Made by a program: the position numbers and the translations under genes. A DNA stretch of 64,000 nucleotides from DASUAO01 sp046484625 (GTDB lineage Bacteria; Actinomycetota; Acidimicrobiia; IMCC26256; PALSA-555). Below are positions 41,955 to 51,176 of this stretch, in pieces. The DNA lies in contig JAWOIO010000127.1 of the NCBI GenBank assembly GCA_046484625.1, positions 34,889-98,888 on the forward strand, read 5' to 3'. Numbering within the stretch: the first letter of the stretch is position 1; each line of letters begins with the position of its first letter. The notes beneath the pieces were generated by a model, which was not told where the DNA came from, made no database searches, and saw only the letters and a list, made by a program, of their open reading frames with translations.

Positions 41955-44201
41955 TTGTCCGTCCGGGATCCCGAAGTCGTCGCCGAGCAGGCCTACGTCG
42001 ACGCGGCCTACGAGCAGCTCGACGTCATGCGCACGGCCGCCCGGCGGATCGCAGCCGGGTACTCCGAGGTCGGTCGCGGCGGTACCCACCAGGCCCGGCT
42101 CGAGCGCGACGTCGCCGAGGACGCCACCCGCCGACGGCTCGCCTCCCTCGACGTGGGGGACCTCCCGCTGTGCTTCGGCCGCCTCGACCGGACCGACGAC
42201 GCCACGCACTACGTCGGGCGCATCTCGGTCACCGGTCCGGAGGCGACCCCCCTCGTGGTCGACTGGCGGGCTCCCGTCGCCGAGCCGTTCTACCGGGCCA
42301 CCGCGGTCGAGCCCATGGGCGTGGTGCGCCGCCGCCACTTCCTGACCCGTCCGAACGAGGGGCGCATCATCGTCGGGCTCGACGACGAGGTCTTCGACGC
42401 CGATCGCGCCGACGCCGCCGGCCTGTCGGTCATGGGCGAGGGCGCGCTCCTGTCGGCGCTCGAACGTGCCCGCACCGGTCGCATGGGCGACATCGTCGCC
42501 ACGATCCAGGCCGAGCAGGACGAGGCCATCCGGGCGCCCCTGCCGGGGGTGCTCATCGTCACGGGTGGCGCCGGCACCGGCAAGACCGCCGTCGCGCTGC
42601 ACCGGGCGGCGTACCTCCTCTACACGCACCGGAGCCGCCTCGGGTCCCAGGGAGTGCTCCTCATCGGCCCGAACTCGATCTTCCTGCGCTACATCGACCA
42701 GGTGCTCCCGTCGTTGGGGGAGAACGAGGTTCGGCTCGCGACCCCCGCCAGCCTGAAGCCCCAGCACCGCGTGGGCGCGACCGACGCGCCCGACGCGGCC
42801 CGGGTGAAGGGCGACCTGCGGATGGTCGACGTCATCGCCCGGGCGCTGCGTGACCGGGAGCACCCGCTCCCACGCGACGCCGTGATGGTCCTCGACGACA
42901 CCGTGCTGCGGCTCAGTCGCGGTGCCACGGCCCGGATCATCGACCGTGTCCGGGCGCAGCGCGGCCTGCACAACGAGAAGCGCCCGCGGGTGGTCCGGGC
43001 GGTCGTCGAGCACCTCCGCTTCCAGTACCGCACCGCGTTGGGCGCAGCCGCACCCGATGACCGCGACTGGGACCGCGAGCTCGACGCCCGTATCCGGCGC
43101 CTGCCCGAGGTTCGGGCGGCGCTCGAGCGGATGTGGCCCGTGCTCACGGGCGCCGACCTCGTCCACGACCTGTACTCGTTCCGGGGGTTGGTGCGTTCGG
43201 CGTCCCGCGACGTCCTCACCGACGAGGAGCAGGAGCATCTCGTCCGCCCGCGGTCGCCGAGCCTCCGGGAGGTCGGGTGGACCGACGCCGACCTCGCGCT
43301 CGTCGACGAAGCCGACACGCTCCTCGGCCCACCCGAGTCGGCGAAGCCACGTCGGTCGCGTGCCCGGCGGTCGTCGTCCGACGAGACCGCCGATCGCGTC
43401 GTCGCCAACCTCGGCGTGGGCGGGTTCATGACCGCCGGCGAGGTCGCACGTCGCTACGCCGCGGCCCCGTCGAGCAACGGGGGCAGCGACGAGCCCGGCA
43501 CGTACGGTCACGTCCTCGTCGACGAGGCCCAGGATCTCTCACCGATGCAGTGGCGCATGCTCTCGCGCCGGTGCCCGTCGGGGTCGATGACGGTCGTGGG
43601 CGACTTCGGTCAGGCGAGCAAGGCCGGGTCGGCGCGCGGGTGGGACGAAGTCGCCCGGATCATCGACGCCCCCCAGGCGCCCCGGATGGTCACCCTCAGT
43701 GTCAACTACCGCACGCCGGCGGAGATCATGGACGTCGCCCATCGGGTGCTCGCAGCCGCCGCGCCCGGGATCGAGCCGACGCAGGCGGTGCGCCACACCG
43801 GGGTGCATCCCAGGTTCGAGCCGGTTCCCGCCGACCTCCTCGTCGACCGGGTGGCCGACGCCGCCCGCGAAGCGGCCGCAGCCGAGGGGACGAGCGCCGT
43901 CGTCGCCCCCGCGGGACTCCACGAGGCGATCGTCGACGCGCTCGCCGACATCGGCGCGGTCGCGGGCTCGGCGGACGCACTCGACGCGCCGGTCGCCGTG
44001 CTGGGTGCCTCGGAGGCCAAGGGCCTGGAGTTCGACACTGTCGTCGTGGTCGAGCCGGCAGGCCTCGTCCCCGCGGACGTCAACGGACTGCGGTTGCTGT
44101 ACGTCGTGCTGACCCGGGCAACGAAGTCGCTCGTGGTCGTGCACTCGGAGCCGCTCCCCGAGTCGTTGGCGATCTCGAGCGTCGTAGGCTCGCCGTCGTG
44201 A
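41955..44201 (+). CDS. HelD/HelR-type superfamily 1 ATPase
   Basis: RNA-polymerase-associated UvrD-like ATPase of 748 aa. HelD proteins free stalled RNAP; Streptomyces HelR also protects against rifampicin. Seen: an N-terminal helical region (AEQAYVDAAYEQLDVMRTAARR), Walker A GGAGTGKT at 204-211, VDEAQDLSPMQW (Walker B/motif II), VNYRTPAEIMDVAH and the C-terminal RLLYVVLTRATKSL. The TTG at 41955 is chosen because GGAG lies 7 bases before it and a -10-like TACGAT is at 41916-41921; a GTG at 41871 would precede that promoter. Residues near 470-520 form a variable Ser/Arg-rich insert. It overlaps the next gene by 4 bases. Confidence 0.87.
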   Translation: MSVRDPEVVAEQAYVDAAYEQLDVMRTAARRIAAGYSEVGRGGTHQARLERDVAEDATRRRLASLDVGDLPLCFGRLDRTDDATHYVGRISVTGPEATPLVVDWRAPVAEPFYRATAVEPMGVVRRRHFLTRPNEGRIIVGLDDEVFDADRADAAGLSVMGEGALLSALERARTGRMGDIVATIQAEQDEAIRAPLPGVLIVTGGAGTGKTAVALHRAAYLLYTHRSRLGSQGVLLIGPNSIFLRYIDQVLPSLGENEVRLATPASLKPQHRVGATDAPDAARVKGDLRMVDVIARALRDREHPLPRDAVMVLDDTVLRLSRGATARIIDRVRAQRGLHNEKRPRVVRAVVEHLRFQYRTALGAAAPDDRDWDRELDARIRRLPEVRAALERMWPVLTGADLVHDLYSFRGLVRSASRDVLTDEEQEHLVRPRSPSLREVGWTDADLALVDEADTLLGPPESAKPRRSRARRSSSDETADRVVANLGVGGFMTAGEVARRYAAAPSSNGGSDEPGTYGHVLVDEAQDLSPMQWRMLSRRCPSGSMTVVGDFGQASKAGSARGWDEVARIIDAPQAPRMVTLSVNYRTPAEIMDVAHRVLAAAAPGIEPTQAVRHTGVHPRFEPVPADLLVDRVADAAREAAAAEGTSAVVAPAGLHEAIVDALADIGAVAGSADALDAPVAVLGASEAKGLEFDTVVVVEPAGLVPADVNGLRLLYVVLTRATKSLVVVHSEPLPESLAISSVVGSPS

Positions 44202-46027
44202 CGACCTCCACCGCCGCTGCTTCCCCTGCTCCATCCGACCCCGACCTCACGGCGGCCGACGTCGCGTGGGACATCGAGCCGCTCGTCGACGGGAAGGGCG
44301 CCGACGGGGTCGAGGCGCTGCTCGACGAAGCGGCGAGTCGCGTGGATGCGGTGGCCGACTCCGCGCGCGGGCGGATCGCCGATCTCGACGCCGCCGAACT
44401 CGCGCAGCTCATGCACGAGGTGGGTCAGATCAGCGAGCTCATCGGCCGGGCCGGCTCGTACGCCGGCCTCTGGTTCTCGACCGACACGACCGACGCGCAG
44501 CGGGGGGCGCTGCTCGCCCGCACCGAGGAGCGGGCCACGACGATCTCCAACGAGCTCCTCTTCGTCGAGCTGGAGTGGGCCGCGCTCGACGACGACCATG
44601 TCGCCACGATCCTCGCCGACGAGGGGCTCGAGTTCTGCCGGCACCACCTGGCCTCCGCCCGTCGGTACCGGTCACACCTGCTCTCCGAGCCCGAGGAGCG
44701 GATCCTCGCGGAGAAGGCCGTCACCGGCAGCAGCGCCTGGGCCCGCCTCTTCAGCGAGCTCACGTCCACGATCGACGTCGCCGTCGGCGGGGAGACGGTG
44801 AGCCTGGAGGAGGGGCTGTCGCGGCTCCAGTCACCCGACCGTGACGTCCGCCGCGATGCGGCCGAGGCGGTCACCGACGCGCTCGAGCCCGGGCTGCGGA
44901 CCCGTGCCTACGTCTTCAACACCTTGCTCGCCGACAAGTCCAGCGACGACCGGCTCCGCAAGTACGAAGGGTGGCTCGCCAGCCGCAATCTCGACAACGA
45001 GGCGAGCGACGAGTCGGTGCAGGCACTCGTCGACGCGGTGGTCGCCCGATACGACATCCCGCAGCGGTGGTACCGGCTCAAAGCCGCGCTGCTCGGTGTG
45101 GAACAGATCGCGGACTACGACCGCATGGCATCGGTCGCCGACGTCGAGGAGACGTTCGCCTGGTCCGACGCCGGCGCCCTCGTGCTCGACGCCTACGGCT
45201 CCTTCTCGCCGGAGCTCGCCGGCATCGCCCGTCGGTTCATCGAGGAGGGGTGGATCGATGCGCCGATGCGTCCGGGGAAGCGCCCCGGCGCCTTCTGTGC
45301 GTACACGGTGCCGTCGCTGCACCCCTACGTCCTGTTGAACTGGACCGCCCGGCGCCGCGACGTGCTCACCCTCGCGCACGAGCTCGGACACGGCATGCAC
45401 GCGTACCTGGCCCGCGACCAGGGTGTGTTCCACCAGTCGACGCCGCTCACGCTGGCCGAGACCGCGTCGGTCTTCGGGGAGACGGTCACGTTCGGGCGTC
45501 TGCTCGAGGCGACGACCGACCCCGCGTCGCGACTCGCGCTCCTGGCCGAGAGCCTGGAGGGCCAGATCGCAACGGTGTTCCGGCAGATCGCCATGAACCG
45601 CTTCGAGGACGCGGTGCACACCGATCGCCGCGAGCAGGGCGAGCTGTCCGTCGATCGGTTCGGCGAGCTCTGGATCGAGTCGCAGACCGCGATGCTCGGC
45701 GATGCCGTCCACCTCACCGAGGGCTACCGAACGTGGTGGTCGTACATCCCGCACTTCATCGCGACGCCCGGGTACGTCTATGCGTACGCCTACGGGCAGC
45801 TGCTCGCGCTGTCGGTGTATCGCCGGTACGAGGAAGAGGGCGCCGACTTCGTCCCCTCGTACCTCGAGCTGCTGGCACGCGGGGGCTCGGCATCGCCCGA
45901 GGAGCTCGGCGCCGTCGTGGGCGTCGACCTGGGGGACCCCGGGTTCTGGACCGGGGGTCTCACCATCGTCGACGAGCAGCTCGCCGCCGCCGAACAGGCC
46001 GCGCGCGAAGCCGGCCGCCTCACCTGA
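44198..46027 (+). CDS. M3-family oligoendopeptidase (PepF-like)
   Basis: Zinc peptidase of 609 aa that cleaves short peptides in the cytoplasm. The metal motif HELGHG begins at His394, with the third ligand Glu in the following ETASVFGE helix (AETASVFGETV). The N-terminal oligoendopeptidase-F domain and the closing YAYAYGQLLALSVY segment fit PepF. The first 20 residues are Ala/Pro/Thr-rich and not a signal peptide. GTG 44198 overlaps the HelD-type stop (GTGA). It converges on a second peptidase gene 13 bases away. Confidence 0.92.
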   Translation: MTTSTAAASPAPSDPDLTAADVAWDIEPLVDGKGADGVEALLDEAASRVDAVADSARGRIADLDAAELAQLMHEVGQISELIGRAGSYAGLWFSTDTTDAQRGALLARTEERATTISNELLFVELEWAALDDDHVATILADEGLEFCRHHLASARRYRSHLLSEPEERILAEKAVTGSSAWARLFSELTSTIDVAVGGETVSLEEGLSRLQSPDRDVRRDAAEAVTDALEPGLRTRAYVFNTLLADKSSDDRLRKYEGWLASRNLDNEASDESVQALVDAVVARYDIPQRWYRLKAALLGVEQIADYDRMASVADVEETFAWSDAGALVLDAYGSFSPELAGIARRFIEEGWIDAPMRPGKRPGAFCAYTVPSLHPYVLLNWTARRRDVLTLAHELGHGMHAYLARDQGVFHQSTPLTLAETASVFGETVTFGRLLEATTDPASRLALLAESLEGQIATVFRQIAMNRFEDAVHTDRREQGELSVDRFGELWIESQTAMLGDAVHLTEGYRTWWSYIPHFIATPGYVYAYAYGQLLALSVYRRYEEEGADFVPSYLELLARGGSASPEELGAVVGVDLGDPGFWTGGLTIVDEQLAAAEQAAREAGRLT

Positions 46028-46040
46028 CGACCCGAGGCGA

Positions 46041-47729
46041 TCAGATCCGGGCGAGCTCGTCCTCGAGCTGGTCGAGGCCCATCGAACCGAGCTCGAGCGC
46101 CCGACGGTGGAAGGTCTTGAGGTCGAAGGAGTCGCCGGCGCGGTCCCGGGCGGCGTCCCGCGCGCGCAGCCACACCCGCTCACCGACCTTGTAGCTGATG
46201 GCCTGCCCGGGGAGCCCCAGATACCGGTCGACCTCGCTCGCCATGAAGTCCTCGGGGAAGTGGCTGCGACCGATCACGAACGGCAGTGCGAGCTCGGGCG
46301 TCCAGGTCTCGCCGCCGTGCTCGGGCTCCGAGTGCGGGATCGGGAGCGACAGGTGCAACCCGATGTCGACGACGACGCGGACGGCTCGCATCACCTGGGC
46401 CCGGAGCATCCCGAGCTCGTACGCCGGGTCTTCGAGGAAGCCGAGCTCGCCCATGAGTCGCTCCGCGTACAGCGCCCACCCCTCGCCGTGGCCCGAGTTC
46501 CAACCGATCGTGCGCTGGAAGCGGTTGAGGCGGTCGCGCTGCGTGCGCATGGTCGCGACCTGGAGATGATGCCCTGGGACGGCCTCGTGGTAGCAGATCG
46601 AGACCTCGCCCCAGAGCGGGAACGTCGTACGCCCGAGCGTCGGGTACCAGGTGCGCCCGGGGCGACTCAGGTCCTCCGACGGGCCCGTGTAGTACATCGC
46701 GGCGGCGCCGCCGGGCGGTGCGATCATGGCCTCGCAGCGGCGGATCTCGGGGGGGATGTCGAAGTGCACGCCGTCGAGCTCGTCGGTCGTGCGGTCGATC
46801 AGGTCCTGGAGCCAGCCGACGAGCGCGTCCTCACCCACCACGGTCCGCGACGGGTCGTGCTCGAGGTGCTCGATGACGGCGCTCACCGACGCGCCGGGCA
46901 CGATCCGGTCGGCCACGGCGACCATGGCCGCCTCGATCCGGTACAGCTCCTCCCACCCCCACGTGTACGTCTCCTCGAGGTCGAGCACCGTCCCCGTGAA
47001 CGCGCGGGCCCATCGCCGGTACCGCTCGGGGCCGACGCCATCGGGCGCGTCGGTACCGGGGAGGTACTCGTCGACGAGGAACCGCCCGAGGGCTGCGTAC
47101 GCGTCGGTTGCGCGTGCGGCCGCCTGCTCGAGGTCCGACCGGAGGGCCGGTTCCTCGACGCCGGCCCCGGCCATCTCCTCGACGAGCCCCGCGAAGTAGG
47201 GGGCGGTCCCCGGCACCGAGCCGGCGAACGTGTCCGCCTGGCGGGCACACGCGATGGCCTGGCGACCGGCGGCGGTGACCCCTCGTCGCATCCCGTCGCG
47301 CAGGCTCGCGACGAGCCCATCGAGCGCCGCGGGGACGGCGCCCACCCGAGCGGTGATCTGCGCCCAGTCCGCCGTGGTGGCGCGCCCCATGAGGTCGAAG
47401 CACATGACGATGCTCGTGACCGGGCTGGCGATGACCCGAAGGGGCCGGAGGTCCTCGTCGGCATCGGCGAGATCGAGCGCGGTGTCGAGGTGGCGCTCCA
47501 GCGCGACGGCGCCGATCCGCTCGGCGTCGGTCTGGGGGTTCACGGTCGCCAGCTCGGCACGGGTCGCGCGGTCGTGGGTGACCCGCGCCGCGATCCCGTC
47601 CGGTGAGTAGTCGGTGAGCTCGGTCTCGTGGCCCGGAATCCCTTCGAACGTTGCGGCCACGGGATCGAGTGCGGCAACGGTGTCGACGTAGCGGTCGGCG
47701 AGGTCGGCAACGGTCATGGGAGTCGACAT
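46041..47729 (-). CDS. DUF885-family metallopeptidase-like protein
   Basis: Protein of 562 aa of the DUF885 group, mostly helical, distantly like M3/M32 gluzincins. The zinc-type motif is HEAVPGHHLQ, followed about 30 residues later by GHGEGWALYAERLM, both hallmarks of the family. No signal peptide is seen, so it is probably cytoplasmic. ATG 47729 and ATG 47717 (MTVADLADRY) are both possible and neither has a clear ribosome-binding site. It faces the M3 peptidase convergently and is divergent from the KDSR-like gene. Confidence 0.85.
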   Translation of the reverse strand: MSTPMTVADLADRYVDTVAALDPVAATFEGIPGHETELTDYSPDGIAARVTHDRATRAELATVNPQTDAERIGAVALERHLDTALDLADADEDLRPLRVIASPVTSIVMCFDLMGRATTADWAQITARVGAVPAALDGLVASLRDGMRRGVTAAGRQAIACARQADTFAGSVPGTAPYFAGLVEEMAGAGVEEPALRSDLEQAAARATDAYAALGRFLVDEYLPGTDAPDGVGPERYRRWARAFTGTVLDLEETYTWGWEELYRIEAAMVAVADRIVPGASVSAVIEHLEHDPSRTVVGEDALVGWLQDLIDRTTDELDGVHFDIPPEIRRCEAMIAPPGGAAAMYYTGPSEDLSRPGRTWYPTLGRTTFPLWGEVSICYHEAVPGHHLQVATMRTQRDRLNRFQRTIGWNSGHGEGWALYAERLMGELGFLEDPAYELGMLRAQVMRAVRVVVDIGLHLSLPIPHSEPEHGGETWTPELALPFVIGRSHFPEDFMASEVDRYLGLPGQAISYKVGERVWLRARDAARDRAGDSFDLKTFHRRALELGSMGLDQLEDELARI

Positions 47730-47812
47730 GGCGAGGCAACGTAGCCGCATCCGGCGCAGGCGGTGCGGGTCCGGATAGGCATCGCGAACCGCGGCGTGCC
47801 ACGATCGCGGGC

Positions 47813-48634
47813 ATGACGAAGCTCGCGGACGCCCACGTGCTCGTCACGGGCGGGTCGGCCGGGATCGGTCTGGCGACGGCGCGCCTTGCGCTGGCCCACG
47901 GTGCCCGCGTCTCGCTCGTGGCGCGCGACCCCGAACGGTTGGCGTCAGCGGCAGCCGGGCTCGAGGCGGGGATCGGGGACCCGACCCGGGTCGCGGCCGA
48001 GCCGGCCGACGTCACCGATCCGACCGCACTCGAGCAGGCGGTGCTTCTGCTCACCACGCAGTTCGGTCCCGTTGACGTCCTCGTCGCGAACGCCGGGGCC
48101 GCGGTCCCCGGGCACTTCGAAGATTTCGACGCCTCGGTGTTCGAGGACCAGATGCAGCTGAACTACTTCGGGACGCTGCACGCGATCCGGGCGGTGGTGC
48201 CGTCGATGATCTCCCGGGGGGCGGGACACATCCTCGTCGTCTCGTCGGACGCCGGCATCGTGGGCGTGTACGGCTACTCCGCGTACTCCCCGACGAAGTT
48301 CGCCGTGCGAGGACTCGCGGAGACGCTCCGAGCCGAGCTGAAGCCCTTCGGGATCGTCGTCTCGTGCGCCTTCCCGCCCGACACCGACACGCCCGGCCTC
48401 GCGGCCGAGGACTCCACGAAGCCGGAGGCGACGAAGCGGATCTCCGAGGGGGTTCGGGTGCGGACCGCCGACGAGGTCGCGCGGGCGATCGTGCGGGGGA
48501 TCGAACGGGACCGGCTCGTCATCACCGCCGACCCGTCGTCGGCGGTGCTCGCGCGCACCGCGGGCCTGATCGCGCCGTTTGTGCGGCGGTCGATGGACCG
48601 TCACGTTCGGAAGGCGCCGAGAGCACCGCAGTAG
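47813..48634 (+). CDS. SDR similar to 3-ketodihydrosphingosine reductase
   Basis: SDR of 273 aa. Besides general motifs (TGGSAGIG, NAGAA, Ser in VVSSDAG, YSPTK) it carries a stretch very close to eukaryotic KDSR: SAYSPTKFAVRGLAETLRAE, then PPDTDTPG and TKPEATKRISE. KDSR reduces 3-ketosphinganine to sphinganine in sphingolipid synthesis. A bacterial role in sphingolipid or another long-chain ketone reduction is inferred; no serine palmitoyltransferase is in the window. A C-terminal hydrophobic stretch (VLARTAGLIAPFV) could touch the membrane. It is followed by fumC after 30 bases. Confidence 0.8.
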   Translation: MTKLADAHVLVTGGSAGIGLATARLALAHGARVSLVARDPERLASAAAGLEAGIGDPTRVAAEPADVTDPTALEQAVLLLTTQFGPVDVLVANAGAAVPGHFEDFDASVFEDQMQLNYFGTLHAIRAVVPSMISRGAGHILVVSSDAGIVGVYGYSAYSPTKFAVRGLAETLRAELKPFGIVVSCAFPPDTDTPGLAAEDSTKPEATKRISEGVRVRTADEVARAIVRGIERDRLVITADPSSAVLARTAGLIAPFVRRSMDRHVRKAPRAPQ

Positions 48635-48664
48635 CGTCGGGAGCGACGAGGAGGCACCCGCCAC

Positions 48665-50071
48665 ATGGCCGAGACGCACGAGGGCCCGTCCCGCACCGAG
48701 ACCGACAGCATGGGGCCGATCGAGGTCGCCGCCGACCGGTACTGGGGGGCGCAGACCCAGCGGTCGTTGCACCACTTCACGATCGGCGGCGACCACATGC
48801 CGTCCGCCGTCGTGCGGGGGATGGCCGTCCTGAAGAAGGCAGCGGCGCTCACCAACCGTGACCTCGGGAAGCTGTCGTCCGAGCACGCCGACCTCATCGC
48901 AGCCGCTGCCGACGAGATCATCGCCGGGGACCTCGCGGGGGAGTTCCCCCTCTTCGTCTGGCAGACGGGTAGCGGCACCCAGACGAACATGAACGTCAAC
49001 GAGGTGATCTCGAACCGCGCGATCGAGATGACGGGAGGCGCTCGCGGGTCCAAGGACCCGATCCACCCCAACGATCACGTGAACATGTCGCAGTCGTCGA
49101 ACGACACGTTCCCGGCTGCGATGCACATCGCGGCCGTCGAGGAGATCGTGCAGCGGCTCGTCCCGTCGGTGCGCGCGCTGCGTGACGCGCTCCACGCCAA
49201 GGCCACCGAGTTCGACGACATCGTGAAGATCGGGCGGACCCACCTCCAGGATGCAGTGCCACTGACCCTCGGCCAGGAGTTCTCCGGGTACGTCGCACAG
49301 CTCGACGCCGATCTCGAGCGCATCGACCAGACGCTGCCCGGCCTCTACGAGCTCGCCATCGGCGGGACCGCGGTCGGCACGGGGCTCAACACCCATCCCG
49401 AGTTCGCCGACCGGGTCGCGGCGCGCATCGCGGAGCTCACGGGCCTGCCATTCGTCTCCGCGCCCAACAAGTTCGCGAGCCTCGCGGCCCATGACGCGCT
49501 GGTGTTCACCAGTGGTGCGCTGAAGACCTTGGCCGTCTCGCTCATGAAGATCGCCAACGACGTGCGGTGGCTCGCGTCCGGTCCGCGGGCGGGGCTCGGG
49601 GAGCTCGTGCTTCCAGAGAACGAGCCCGGGTCGTCGATCATGCCGGGGAAGGTGAACCCCACGCAGAGCGAGGCGCTCACGATGGTGTGCGTCCAGGTGA
49701 TCGCGAACGACGTCGCGGTCGGGATGGCCGGCTCACAGGGCAACTTCGAGCTCAACGTCTTCAAGCCGGTGATGATCTTCAACCTGCTGCACTCGGTGGA
49801 CCTGCTCACCGACTCGTGCCGGAACTTCCGCGAGTTCGCGATCGAGGGGCTCGAGGCCAACACCGAGCAGATCGCGGAGCACGTCGCGAACTCGCTCATG
49901 CTCGTGACCGCGCTGAACCCGCACATCGGCTACGACAACGCGGCCGCGATCGCGAAGCACGCGCACAAGAACAAGCTGACGCTGCGCGAAGCGGCGGTCG
50001 CCCTCGGGCACCTCACCGCCGAGAAGTTCGACGAGCTCGTCCGCCCCGAGGACATGACCAGCCCCAAATAG
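48665..50071 (+). CDS. fumC: Class II fumarate hydratase
   Basis: Homotetrameric TCA-cycle enzyme of 468 aa that interconverts fumarate and malate. Seen: the substrate region TGSGTQTNMNVNEVI, HPNDHVNMSQSSNDTFP, the catalytic-site GRTHLQDAVPLTLGQEF and the signature GSSIMPGKVNPTQ near residue 320. Length and motifs are complete. The ATG 48665 has GAGGAGGC upstream. A hairpin begins 13 bases after the TAG stop and separates it from the convergent opp operon. Confidence 0.97.
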   Translation: MAETHEGPSRTETDSMGPIEVAADRYWGAQTQRSLHHFTIGGDHMPSAVVRGMAVLKKAAALTNRDLGKLSSEHADLIAAAADEIIAGDLAGEFPLFVWQTGSGTQTNMNVNEVISNRAIEMTGGARGSKDPIHPNDHVNMSQSSNDTFPAAMHIAAVEEIVQRLVPSVRALRDALHAKATEFDDIVKIGRTHLQDAVPLTLGQEFSGYVAQLDADLERIDQTLPGLYELAIGGTAVGTGLNTHPEFADRVAARIAELTGLPFVSAPNKFASLAAHDALVFTSGALKTLAVSLMKIANDVRWLASGPRAGLGELVLPENEPGSSIMPGKVNPTQSEALTMVCVQVIANDVAVGMAGSQGNFELNVFKPVMIFNLLHSVDLLTDSCRNFREFAIEGLEANTEQIAEHVANSLMLVTALNPHIGYDNAAAIAKHAHKNKLTLREAAVALGHLTAEKFDELVRPEDMTSPK

Positions 50072-50083
50072 CGGCCGCCCCAC

Positions 50084-50134
50084 CGTTCTTGCGTCGGAAA
50101 CTGCTGCCAATCAACAAGAAGTGACGCAAGAACG
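50084..50134. terminator. Terminator hairpin between fumC and opp, GCGTCA family
   Basis: Perfect 12-bp arms CGTTCTTGCGTC (50084-50095) and complement (50123-50134) with a 27-nt loop. The right arm TGACGCAAGAACG is identical to that of the element at 288-346. It lies between convergent transcripts. Confidence 0.75.
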
Positions 50135-50141
50135 CCGGGGG

Positions 50142-51176
50142 TCAGGAGGCGGGGACCTTCACCTTGGCGAAGTCGAGCTCCTCGCCGGGCTCGAGGGGGA
50201 AGTGGCACGCGACGTAGTGGTTCGTGCCGGCCTCATGGACGGTCGGCTCCTCGTCGGCGCACTTCTGGGTCGCCTTCGGGCAGCGGGTGCGGAACCGGCA
50301 ACCGCTCGGGGGGCTCAATGGCGACGGGAGCTCGCCGCCCAGCACCTTGTCGGGGTCGGGCTGGACCTCGGGGTCCGGGACCGGGATCGCGGCCAGCAAC
50401 GCAGCCGTGTACGGATGCGACGGGCGCCCGTAGATCCTGTCGGGCGCGCCGATCTCGCAGACCTTTCCGAGGTACATGACCATGATCCGGTCGCTCACGT
50501 TCTTCACCACTGCGAGGTCGTGCGCGATGAAGACGAGTGTCAGCCCGTACTTCTCCTTCATGTCGGCGAGCAGGTTGATGATCTGGGCCTGCACGGACAC
50601 GTCGAGCGCGGAGACCGGCTCGTCGCAGATGATGAGCTTGGGCTCGGTCGCGACGGCGCGAGCGATCGAGATGCGCTGGCACTGGCCACCGGAGAACTCG
50701 TGCGGTCGACGCCCGGCATTCGCCGGGTCGATCCCCACGGCGTCGAGCACCTCGGCGACCTTCGCCGCCCGGGACTCCTTGTCGCCGATCGACCAGATCT
50801 CGAGGCCCTCGGCCACGATGTCGCGCACCTTTCGGCGCGGGTTCAGCGACGAGATCGGGTCCTGGAAGATCATCTGCATCCGTGGACGGAGTCGACGCAG
50901 CGCTTCCCCCTGCAGCGACGTGAGCTCGGTGCCGTCGAGCCGAACGCTGCCACCCGTGGGGTGGGGGAGCTGCACGATCGCCCGGCCGGTCGTCGACTTC
51001 CCGCAGCCGGACTCACCGACGAGCCCGAGGGTCTCGCCCTCGACGATGTCGAGGCTGATGCCCGAGACCGCGTGGACCTTCTGCCCGCCGGAGACGGGGA
51101 ACTCGACGACGAGGTCCTCGACGCGGAGCATGGTGGCGTCGGGCGGGCGCAGGTGGGCGTTGCCGGTGCCGGCCAT
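50142..51176 (-). CDS. oppF: Oligopeptide/dipeptide ABC transporter ATP-binding protein OppF
   Basis: ABC ATPase of 344 aa. Walker A GESGCGKS, Q-loop in MIFQDPISSLNP, signature FSGGQCQR and Walker B LIICDEPVSALD are present. The C-terminal oligo_HPY domain holds a cysteine cluster (CRFRTRCP, then C of KCADEEP and CHFP), which in relatives can bind an iron-sulfur cluster. ATG 51176 overlaps the oppD stop (TGATG). Last gene of the opp operon; the shared hairpin at 50084 follows. Confidence 0.93.
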   Translation of the reverse strand: MAGTGNAHLRPPDATMLRVEDLVVEFPVSGGQKVHAVSGISLDIVEGETLGLVGESGCGKSTTGRAIVQLPHPTGGSVRLDGTELTSLQGEALRRLRPRMQMIFQDPISSLNPRRKVRDIVAEGLEIWSIGDKESRAAKVAEVLDAVGIDPANAGRRPHEFSGGQCQRISIARAVATEPKLIICDEPVSALDVSVQAQIINLLADMKEKYGLTLVFIAHDLAVVKNVSDRIMVMYLGKVCEIGAPDRIYGRPSHPYTAALLAAIPVPDPEVQPDPDKVLGGELPSPLSPPSGCRFRTRCPKATQKCADEEPTVHEAGTNHYVACHFPLEPGEELDFAKVKVPAS

